Shown here piece after piece: positions 33,001 to 43,400 of a stretch of DNA of 64,000 nt. The notes below the pieces were generated by a model that worked only from the letters and a program-made list of their open reading frames with translations, did no database searches and was not told the DNA's origin. A program made the translations under genes and the position numbers. Source of the DNA: Bolinopsis microptera (Eukaryota; Ctenophora; Tentaculata; Lobata; Bolinopsidae); assembly GCF_026151205.1 (NCBI RefSeq), contig NC_087077.1:9601983-9665982 (forward strand). Direction: 5' to 3'. Positions within the stretch are counted from its first letter, which is position 1, and every line of letters starts with the position of its first letter.

Positions 33001-33600
33001 TATTTTTGTTTCGATGTCTTGCTAAGTTACGGAGGAAAATTTTTAATTGTTCAAGGAAACCATTCAAATCCCCACTTGGAGAGCGATATATATTACAGAT
33101 TAACGCGTTTTTGTGCCCTTTCAAGGTAATTTCTGCAACCAAGAATTCTCCTATCTTAGGATTATCGTGGCAACATAGAGCGCTCTTGACGTTTATGTCA
33201 GATAATTCACATAGTTTTTTGTTAACATATATAACTAATCCTCCACCACGATTTGACGCTCTGGCGGGAGTCTGAACATACGGTGGATAGAAACCGTCTA
33301 GTTCGAGCTCCTCTCCCTGAAAAGGCAAACATTCCGTGTTACAATTTGTTTCATTGAAGCAGAGAACGTCGTATTTTGTGTATTGATCTATATTCTCCCG
33401 AAATTCTTCAATGTTCCCATTAAGTGACCTAACGTTTAGCGAGAAAAGTTTTAATTCATACTCCTTCGTATTTTTTATTGCTTTCGCGGTATAGTATTTG
33501 CAGTTATTTAGAAGACTAGACGTTGTTTCCCATGGATTCAAATCAGCATCAGTATCATCACGATCACCTATTTGATTTGATAGGTGGTCGCGATTAAATA
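30066..33600 (-). mobile_element. CR1/jockey-like LINE, ORF2 intact
   Basis: The element reads on the - strand. The 3' end is marked by a short CAATCAATCAA tail at about 30066-30078, preceded by about 365 bp of 3' sequence. The coding frame extends upstream of the first listed residue to about 33592 without an obvious ATG. No ORF1 was found, so the copy is probably 5'-truncated or lacks ORF1. It lies between the secreted gene's exon 1 (29606) and the metaxin start (34466). Confidence 0.8.
30443..33541 (-). CDS. LINE ORF2: APE endonuclease and reverse transcriptase
   Basis: About 1032 codons without interruption. The endonuclease occupies about residues 30-265: SLNVRSL, NETNCN, YRSPSG, AGDTNIDLL, DHIFVNN and SISDHLA, which is the full EEP set including SDH. 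The RT spans about 540-790: VVPLHKGG, NYRPISLL, QYGFRAGHS, LLDYSKAFD, GVPQGSILGP and YFADDANL (catalytic FADD). A conserved C-terminal segment after the RT includes FLGVIIDTKLNW. All catalytic residues are present, so this is a recent insertion. The frame is read from TTG at 33541 and continues upstream in frame; the true start is not determined. Within the APE-type LINEs I would place it in the CR1/L2/jockey assemblage, without choosing a clade. Confidence 0.9.
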   Translation of the reverse strand: MNPWETTSSLLNNCKYYTAKAIKNTKEYELKLFSLNVRSLNGNIEEFRENIDQYTKYDVLCFNETNCNTECLPFQGEELELDGFYPPYVQTPARASNRGGGLVIYVNKKLCELSDINVKSALCCHDNPKIGEFLVAEITLKGHKNALICNIYRSPSGDLNGFLEQLKIFLRNLARHRNKNIILAGDTNIDLLDYGRIDSVTKYMDTLAEHGFAPVISRPTRVTDHSATIIDHIFVNNCHAVTKSGVISESISDHLATFVTIMVDQNRLSCKLQEDTTEISSRVINDDSIQKFENDISAVDWNLVNNYDSVDEKFEAFDKKYSELYDRNFPIKAKKSKPGRRKNTKPWIQEWLRCACDRKNKFYEDFVTNPTTENDIRYKKMKKFVNKHVDKAKNKYYNAYFTKYSSDSRKQWQMVNNLLNRKKKGKIKINKINYNGSEITDSQQIANSFNDYFCNIAETLKRENGLVCSEGRTIVTETQDSKCQRSMNLEDSFASEIIEIVKGLKIKSTSDMSILPLKKVSNILAPVLSCLVSASLHQGKFPHKLKIAKVVPLHKGGSRAEVSNYRPISLLSCFSKIFEKIMQARLLDHLKTEKILFDSQYGFRAGHSCEHALLEAQNHIHRALEKKQVTALLLLDYSKAFDMVDSSILLRKLEHYGVRGLALSWFHSYLTDREQYVSVNNCKSSHLKLNYGVPQGSILGPILFIIYINDLPQISNLAKHIYFADDANLIISTDTFEQLNALVNEILTLIIDWATNNGLKLNASKTKYMIFTNKKTKDIEIYMGGERLKQSYHEKFLGVIIDTKLNWAHHIRHLATKVSRNASILYKLKGSVPNKALKLIYNSFVQSHLYYCCTVWGTRSLNSVKRVFSAQKKGIRAADNQYHRYFYDKDLNSTPSHTKEIFNKLEVLALPNVIAKCILCLMHKVYSNTAPPNIIRMFTVSNLNAPRREPEFFAVPFNRLCNSDKSISYIGPKLYNQTVNIINKDIKYVTTCLQDKFLNSFKSTVNKHVLTAQAHKPDDKDWDNSTFVLLEI

Positions 33601-34465
33601 TACTTATTGTGTAATTACAAACTATGGCTTATATGCAATAAGGATTAATATCATAATTGATAATTTGACAAAAGCCCAATCCACGTATATAATCTGTGTT
33701 AATAGTGGATTCGGATCTATTATGGGCAAAATAACAAAACATAATTATAAGTGCACGAATCCCAAATACCACTGAAAGAAATGACCTTCAGAAAATTTGA
33801 GCCACGTCAGGAACAATATCTAAGCAAGAATAGCAAAGTAATGCCGAGCAACCACTATTTAACTGCAGTTATGATTTTAGTTCCTTACACAGTTACACCA
33901 CACGCGTGAGAAATGTTGACCATTTTACAAATTGAGTAAGAACGAAGATTGGGTAACAGCCAATCGCTAATCAGCTAAGCTGAGGGAGGAGATGAAAAGA
34001 CTCAATTAATTAATTCTTATGAGAATTGCTGCTCAACTAAAAAATTGATTATTTGGTTTGATCCTTGTCCAGATTTCCTGAGAAAGGATGTGAATATATA
34101 TTTAGATAATACCTACATTTAAACTTTCCAGTCTCTGGACTTCTGGAGATTTTACAGAAACCCTTAAATATTTAGTAGTTTAGCAGAATATGGTTCAGAT
34201 ATCAGTAGATAAGCTGGTATAAATATTGTTTCAAAGATGAAGTGCAATATCAAAAGCTCTTTAAAGATTAAGGAACCTAAGTAGTGTCTATTATCCTGCT
34301 ACGTAACCTGAACTTTAAACTATGTATGATCCGTTGCTCATTTATGTGTGGTTTGTGACATCTTACCCCATGGTATAATAATGTTTATCACTTCATTTTA
34401 TCTTCTAAAAGTAGACTTGGTAAACTTTATGTGATTAATGAATAATTAATGATTATATTTATAGG
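33600..34465. other. Intergenic stretch upstream of the metaxin start
   Basis: No coding exon is recognised. The last bases read TATATTTATAG directly before GATGG, an acceptor-like site one base before the metaxin ATG, so a 5' UTR exon or promoter may lie within or beyond this interval. Confidence 0.4.
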
Positions 34466-37400
34466 ATGGAACTTCAGATTTGGCGTGGAGACTGGGGGCT
34501 ACCCTCGATTGATCCTCAATGTTTGGCTGTGATTGTAAGTAGATTAAATATTGTTTTTAGATAAAAATTTGAATAATATTTTGTTTACCACCACTGCTTG
34601 CTCAAGTAGACTTATTTGCTTTTAAAATTCAAGTTAAATAGTGGCTAGGCACTAGTTTTTAGCATAAAAATTGTATTCTTTGCAATCACGATCAATGGGT
34701 AATACTACACTCTACAGAAGTCTGTACTTCTACTTGTAACTTTATAAACGTGTCTCTCAATACAAACTTATTTTTCAGACATACTGCAAGATGTGCGGAT
34801 TTGATGTTCCCATGTCAGCGTGCAGGGGAGACTGGAATGGTAAGAACCTTCCTGTACTCACACTTGCAGAGACAGAAGAGTATCTGACTACACCACAGAA
34901 CATCATTGGCTATCTAGTATACAAGGTGAATTAAAAAACGTTTTAGTGATACATTTCTTATGTCAGTCTATTACCTTCTAGTTCCTGTTCGTATTCTGAT
35001 CTACTGTGATCCTATTTATAATAACCCAACAATTTGTTTACTTCTCCTAGTATAGTTTATTATAAAAGTTGTCACTTAGGTAGACTGTATTAAGGTGGAC
35101 TGTATAATTTGTATGATCTGGAGATAAGCCCGAGTCAATCCTAATAGCACAAAATACACAATTCCTTCGGACAGTGCTTACTACCTGTATCTGATACAAA
35201 GTAACACAATGAAACACAGTATCAGTGATAGTACTGTATACTCGTGAGTATCACTATCGAAAGGACCAAAAATAATCATATATCTGAGATCTGTAACTTT
35301 TGTGTATTTTGTATCAGGGAAAATTAGATGGGGATACATCACTTCCCCGTAATAAGGAGATTGTATAATAATATATCGTGTTACCTCCTTCGTCCATCTT
35401 AATCTTCCTCCATATAATCAGTTCATTCAGTCTTACTCTGTAAATGCCACAAAACCAAATTATAAGCTATTCAAATTGAATAAATAGCCGGATTTAACAT
35501 GGTAATATTCAGATCGGAATATATTTAAATCTATTGATTGTCAATTTCCTTGGTATTTTAATGGAGCCGTAGTATATGCCACGTTGACCTTTGATCAATT
35601 GGATTCTTTTGCAACCTGCATCCACAATCAGTTCTGTATTATAAGAAAGCAGATATTATTATATAATACGCATCAGCCCACAACTTTACGCACATTTTCA
35701 TATTTTCTTATTTTCATATTTCACTTCTATAATTACTAAACCAAGTCAACTTGTCACGTAATTATAATACAACAAAAACAATATGCTTATTATAAATTGT
35801 GTCAATTACAAAATTGGTCAAAACACATTTTTTACAATAATCGAATGCCGTGACACTCAAATTATTAAAAGTTCATAATCGACAATATCAACAGTTTTTT
35901 AAATTCTTCAGGATATAACATGTTTCAATATTCTTCTTCAGCACGGATAGTATTGGTAAATGAGTGATCCAATAACTTAAAATTTCTTTTTCAGGAGGTG
36001 CAGATGGACGAACATCTGTCCCCAAGAGAAACATCAGAGATTACAGCGATCACATCTCTCATTACTGAGTCACTGTATACTGCCATCGTTAGTGTATATC
36101 TATCTTCACTTTCAATCAGATATTATTATGACATATAAACCACTCTTCTTATTTGAGATTAAATAGGGACTGTTAATTTCAACAATGATATCTGGGTTAA
36201 GATGATTACATAATGAACCATTTAGAAGCTATTATACTGACCGGTTATACAGTAAATTTGCTTGCTGTTCTGTACACAGATGAAAGAAGTTTTCAGCGAA
36301 ATGCACGTTTGAGCACCATGTTCTATGATAAAGTATCACATTGAAATCACAGGCTGCGCACGGCGGGTAGATAGGGGATATTAAACAAAACAAAAAGGAA
36401 CAAAAACACACAAGATACAAGCGACGACATTTTTGTATTAGACATTGAAGACAGATGGTTGCACAGCAATATAAATATTTAAGTGTCAGGAAAAGTAATG
36501 TTTATCGCTAATAATATTGACGGACAACAAACACCACGTGGCCTAGTTACGGTAGATCTGACTAGAAGACGATATGAAATATATCATGATTAACCAAGTG
36601 TACAGATGGTGAATGAGTTTTAAGTGACTATAAAGCTATAAGATAATATTGATTACAATAAATATATAATATAAATATATAACAAATACCTACCCAAACC
36701 ACTAGACTGTTTGTAGAAAGCACTAGCTGTATCCATGGCTCCAAACTTGACCCCCCTGACACTCTCACTCCTGCCCAGCTGACACGGCCCACTCAAACTC
36801 CCCTCATACTGATACTTCAACACCTCCACCCCACCACACCCCACCACCACCTCCCCACGCGTACGGGACACACTCCATGTCAGCTGATCAGGTTGTTCTG
36901 GTACGTTATGGAGCTGCTGCTGGTATTCAGCAGTACAGGGGGAGTAGGTGTAGGAGTTGTCGGAGAACCGGAAGTATAGGGAGGATATTTTGTTGTTTAG
37001 TTTGTTGTAGAGTTCAATGTGCACGATGGAGTCTGTGGTGATGGTGGTAGTTTTAAAGAGGAGAGGTTTTAGGAGGAGGGTGTGGGTGAAGGTTGTTCCT
37101 TTTTCTACTTCTTTCCAATCTGTAGATGGTGGAAGTGTTAGCATTTAGTTGGTTGACGGCTGATTATAGTGTGTATATATATGTATACTGTATACTGTAC
37201 AGTGTATAGATGTACTCAGTTTTAATGGTTGATACTGATTACTGAAAGGAGCCACCCAATTTGGTCCAAACTGTTAAATTATTTCAAATTATTACTGACC
37301 AGGTGAAAGAGTGTTTTTGACACAGTTCATCTTGACTGTGGCAGTTTCTGAAGAGATCTCATCTGTATTTTCTATCCATTTGTCGCTGTTTTTGACCTGG

Positions 37401-40400
37401 CAACCTCGTTCTCTATCAGTATTCGCTGGTTCTGTATTTACCTGAAAAGGTGTTGGGAATGATAGTTTAACATCATGCCCCTTCCTCATAATGAATCAAT
37501 TCGTTTAACCATAAAGTGTTTATGCGAGAAAAAATGTTATATATCAAGAGATTCTTGTATGTATATAAAAGAAAACGAACCCATGTGACTGCCAAACAGC
37601 CATTAAGTTGTAAACAAAAGTTAACACAGTCGTCTTCAGAGGCAATACTCGCAGCATCACTAGAAACTTGTCCTTCATAGTCTCCCCCAGAGAGAGAGGT
37701 TCCTTCTTCTCTGCACTGGTTGTAATCTAGGAGAAATGGGGTTTAGTTTGTGGTATTCCTAGGAAACGGAGACTCACCAACATTTTGCCACTCACTGCAG
37801 AAACGTTGATGCAGCAAGTTATGATAACAAAAAGTTTATTTACAAAATACAAACTTTTAGCTGATACCAAGACTTCTAGTATCCTGGAGTTGGGCACACT
37901 GCATTTATAAACTCTATCTCCTGCCACCTTCTCTACTTCTAGAACAGTTTTCTGTGTTCCCTCAGAGTATGAACCTGATGTCTCTGTTAATGTTGTGTCT
38001 CCTGGAATTACTGAGTTTATCTAGGTGGAACAGGAGCCATCTCCTCTTTCTCATTCTCAATTGTCAGTTATTAATGAACTTATATCTATAATAAAAAGTG
38101 AATTAAACATTAAAACAAACTTTAAAACTAAGTTTACTATAACAATAAATGTATGTGTCGGTTAGTATGTTGAGAGCTTTTAGTGTACTAGTTTCATTGT
38201 ATCATTTTAGTACATTGTAATAAAATATAGTGTACGTATAATGGCAGTATATAAATGGTGTAGTACCATTAAGTCGTATTTACAAAACATGCTACGACTT
38301 ATTGTGTCGCTAAGTATGGGGGTACATACCCAAAGTCCAGGACGCTGTTTGTTCAGACTGGATGTTAGTTATCACACAAGAGATAGTCGCAGTCTTCCCC
38401 ACCACCACGAAACCATGGTAGGCTTCTATAGTTGCTGAGAAATTTCAGATATTTATTTAACTGCTTATCTAAGATACGAGGTATTTACCAAGTTTGAGAC
38501 TGAGTGATTTTTAGAGAACTTAGCGGAGAATAAACGGATTATGTCATGAGGTGTGGACGTTAATTGTGGCACAAGAAATCACTAAAAATAATCCAATCTC
38601 ATAAAATATCCAATCCAGTGGAGAATATTGGATAAAGCTAACAAAAACTAACGCCTTCTTGTGTAGTGATCACATTTCTAGTGACAACAACAAATTAAGC
38701 ACTATATGCTGAAAAACTACAACTACAATTATCAAACAATTACCCTGTCCAGGTCTAACAGAAGAAAGCTTGTCGTTATACACTGACTCAACTCCTGTCC
38801 AACCAACAGGACCTCTTCCTACAAACAATGGCTCCCCGATAAAATCTACATCATCATAAAACTCCCATACTCCATTTCCGTCTATCTTGTATCTGGACAT
38901 GTCGTTGTTGAAGGCTCTGTCAGCTAGATTGCTGATAGCTGCTGTTATCTCTAATGTTTTGTCTCCTTGTTGGGATGCAGAGTAGTGTCTTCCTATCGTG
39001 AGCTTGCCTACAAAAGAGGGTATACTCTTTGAGTTTGAGAATCATACACCCCAGTTCAGTAACAAAAAACAACGCTGCCACTATCACAAAACTGTACAAC
39101 GAGAAATACGAAACAGAATGATGCTCCACACAAGGCAACAAAGAAACAAGTTAAATGGCAAAACGGAAGTGCTATATTATGTAGTATTGCAAGTCGATAA
39201 AAGAGAAATGGTAGTAAAATTTTGAAATAAGAATCCTAGGTCCCACATAAGAACATGTACCTGATATATTCCACTTCACTTAAATTAAGTAAAACAAATT
39301 CAATGTAGTCAGGTAAACATGCGACTCTAGAGCTTTATTCAGATCAATTTGGTTCTCTGAAGCTTATTGTAAAATTAATCTGTCCCTCGGATTATCGTCA
39401 AGTTTCCACAATCAGCGAGTAACACCGCGTGTAACACCTCGTGCATCACCACGTGCAACACCACGTGCAACACCACGTGCAACAACTAGCAAGTTCAATC
39501 AATAATAAAAACACTGAACACTCACGTTTGTTCCTGATACAGGAAACATCAATAGAGACCATCTTAGCCACATAAGCAGTCCCGCTATTCACCGTCCAAC
39601 CGCTCGACTTTTTGTGGCAGCCTTCTAAATGGGCCCCATAATGGCTAGGATTACTACCAACCAATGTGACAGCTATACATTCCGGGAATTCCAGACAGTG
39701 GTTGACACATTGTTCCTCTGTTTGTAGGATAACTTTACCCAGGTCCCCTCCCAAGTAATCTGTACCGGGGAATCTACACGGGTCGTATTCTGCGATAGTA
39801 GTTGTGAGGTGGTATCTGATCAACATCCTGTATTTTATTTAACTTTGTAATTAACCTTTGTAATTGATATATTATAGGGGCTGATTAAGTTAATTAATTA
39901 GGGCGATACTTGCTTAGTATATCTACATATAATATGTATTAATATGAGAAAACAAGGATACATATAAATAAGGTATCGATTCAGAACGTATCGACCGTCA
40001 TTTCCAATGAGTCATATTGAAGAAAATTCTAAAATTAAAAGTAAAAGTAGTTACTTACGATGAGAAAAAGAGATGGTAAACAACTTGAGGATGAAGATAG
40101 CTAAATGTAGCATTCCATTCATCCCGTCATAAATACTTCCTGGAGCACATAATAATATTACAACTATGCCGACATACCAATTCTCTGCACTTTTTGATTC
40201 TGTACTGCCGACATTGCACCACAGCGTAAAATACGGTAGTTTACAAATTAGGAAATTTATATCTGTCCTATAGAAAAACGGAACCGTCCTATAAGACAAT
40301 AGAACAAATACAATAAAACTCACCTACAAGTGGAACATGCAGTCAAATATAATTAACCATACGAACACTGCGTATGTAAGACAAATATTTGCGATATCAT

Positions 40401-43400
40401 TGCTGTGCTATGTTTGTTTAGAGCAAAAATGGTTTATCGCAGTTTTATTTCCGCAACAGAGCCAAAAGCATTCATGGAGTTCATTTTCCATATCATTTTC
40501 CTCGTTAAATATCACGTGCTTATTGTTAACTTCTAGATAACAATTCTAATCTTCTATATCTTTTCACTACTATCATATTTCAGATGTTTTCACTTTGGTT
40601 AGAAGAGAGTAACTATCAGAATGTTATGTTGCCCTACTATAGGAGCGTCTTCAAACTTCCTTATTCTTTTCTTAAAGCTGCTGTGAGTTTTTATTCGCTC
40701 AGATTTCATATTTCATGCTCTTGATCTTCTATTTTTCGGCCTTAAAAGAAATTTGAACTATAGCCATTAGATAATCTTATATAGTTGATAATGTACAAAC
40801 TTTTCAGCAAATGAAGAGATTCGTTAAATGCATGATACTTGCAAGATACAGCCTGGACGATAACGTGGAATTGCCTGAGATAGCTGCCAAGGTAAGCTAG
40901 TTATATCTCATTGATTCCCAGAATCCCAGTGACAAACTCACAATTTGTGTCGCATTCAAATAAAAAGGTTTTGATTTTAATCGTTTAAAAAGAGGAGGTG
41001 TTCTAGCAAATGTGTGGGCGAAATTGCGATTATGTCGCTTTATGTCGCGCGAGGTTTATTTCTCAAAATTGTGGGTATGTCGCTTTTATTTGGATCCATA
41101 AATAACGAAAAGTTACTTGCGTGCGCGTATTTTTATATAGATTATAGCGTTACATATTGTAAATTTGTTGAGCTCCTCGTAGGACGGCGGCTTAGGCCGC
41201 TTAAGTTTATAAGAATACCCCGGTTCGAGCCTCGCTAGAGGTCTTTTTTTTTGGCATTTATTGATTACTTTACTACAATTATCAGCAGAGCACCTTAGTA
41301 ATACACTTTATCAGATAAATTATACTGTTCGGACTTCAGCTAGAGAAGACTTGCCTTCAAGAATTTGTCCGGAGAAGGCCTCGTTCACACTGGAACATGT
41401 CAAATGGCAAACGGAGTTATCTGTTAATGGTTTTTTTGTTGTTTATGGTTAGAATTTAGAATGGAATCAATTTGATGAGGATCCAGAGTTAATTACCTGC
41501 TAGGATTAATAAGTCAGTTCTACAGTTGAAGAGGTCACTTTTTCAAACTTTTAATGGAGAAATTGGCTCGGAACTTCATTCCTAGATTCATCACTTTCAG
41601 TTAGTAACTACGGTGTACCATGGAACCAGTTAAAGCATCGGATCAATTCAAAACATTCACATCCCACATTCTTAGATCTACATCCTTTACCAAAACCAGT
41701 TTGACCACTTAACTTTTCATTACTAATTGCAATATTAGATGCGACAGCCTGTAGCCAGGAACAGTACCTTGAGATTTCGACCGTAACCGGACCATTTTTA
41801 CCGTTACCGGACCATATCATCTCCATCTTGTGGCATGGTTCCCAAGCCTGATAGTAATACATATGCACTATGGCAGTATCTAGTATATCCTGAGCGGTGG
41901 AGATCTATCATTGTATTGGTGAAAACTTCTCTCAATAAAGCACTGTTCGTTACCTGTTTATTAAAGGTATTTCCAATCAATATCATGTGTGATAATTCCA
42001 GCCTATATCTATTTTTCAGGAATCATAAACAATAGTCAATATACGTTAGTGAAGTGTTAAGTTTTCCACCTCAACGTCAGCGAAAGCTCTAACAAGTCAA
42101 TATACGTACAATACAATGCCTTCTCCGGGTAGTCTTCTCCTGACAGTATTATTTATCTATGTAAACTCGCGCACGCACCTACCTTTTTAGTTAGGGAATA
42201 ATGCAAAATGTCTGGGAAAAAATTTGCAACAAGCTGATTTTTACAGGAATGTGTTTTCCATAGTGTCAGGAACCACCCCAAAGAGTTTTCAATCTGGATC
42301 TGTTGAGCAAAAAAAGTTACAGCTAATTTTCTTCAGGCGCGTATGTCAGCCGGAGGACCGCACTCGTAACTATCGTAATAAAGACCCCCAGGAACACCAT
42401 AGGGAGTGAAAAATGACCGCAATAGTGACATTATGTGGGGCGAATCAGTGCTTTAGGGTCGTCAGATCTTTACTTATTGAGATAATTTCATTTTTATAGG
42501 CTAACCTCTCAAAAATTTACTAAAATTTTGAAATTTTACTTAAATTTGGAAATTTAGCAAAATTGTTATACAATTAAAAAATTGTCTAGTTATCAGTATT
42601 TAAATTCTAAAATCTACTTTCAATTGTCAATTGATCCTTATATTAGTATAGTAAATAATATACATATCACATCAAATTCTGTAAAAAAAGGTCCTGAATT
42701 ATTAGCATGTTGTCTTTGATTGGCAACTATTTGGTCACTTCTGGCTATCCCATTTCCTCAGAGTTGTTTGATTCTCCTGAATCGTCCTGTCTTTCGGGTG
42801 CATTAGTGCAACTTAATCCATGACATTGGCCACATGCAGGTAGACATTTAAAGCCATACTTCCGGCAGGAACACCTTAAGTACTTACAAGGGTTCTATTC
42901 TCAACCTCCACCGAGCAATTGCAGCAAATGAGGTTGAGCATCCCTGCCGGGGCACTCGCAGCTTTAGTCGGGATTGGCCGGTAGTATTCTTCAGAACTCA
43001 TCTCCCATCCATAATGTAGTGGATTTAGACTTGCAGTGTCGAGTGTCACCCAGTTATGGTACTGAAGATATGATCTTAATATAATATATATGCTCAGTTG
43101 CAGAGGATGTAGACGGTGGTAGCCTTGATGGGTTGAGTTTTTTCTTTGCTATCATTCTACTGTAGCTGAGAAATCTGAGAGTTTCAAGTGCCTTGGTTTT
43201 ATCTCCATAGATATGTTGAAACAAGGAGAGGCCAGCTTCAATTACTTCATTTGTTGAAACTCTCACAGAGAGTAATGATGCTAAATGACCCTCCTCATGA
43301 AAAGAAACTGAAGTTCGAGATGTTATCGTCGAACAGCCGCACAGCTGCTCTTTGGACAACTTATCATGGTTTCATTTGCTTAATATAAGATTTTATAAGA

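Noticed and set aside
36232-36420. Possible terminal exon of the antisense PAN/crystallin gene (CDFNVILYHRTWCSNV)
   Set aside because: Splice phase does not fit the preceding exon and no domain is recognisable; an acceptor near 36560 gives an equally weak alternative.
40059-40122. Signal-peptide exon joined directly to the PAN exon at 39827
   Set aside because: The direct joint is rejected because exon phases differ (1 against 2); the exon itself is kept as a possibility.
41162-41240. Possible tRNA or tRNA-derived SINE (GGTTCGAGCCT box and T run)
   Set aside because: The T arm does not pair properly, no A box fits at the right distance, and the GCGGC/GCCGC hairpin has a 4-base loop rather than an anticodon loop.
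41608-41868. 86-codon cysteine-containing frame on the - strand
   Set aside because: No recognised domain or splice context; unsupported as a gene.
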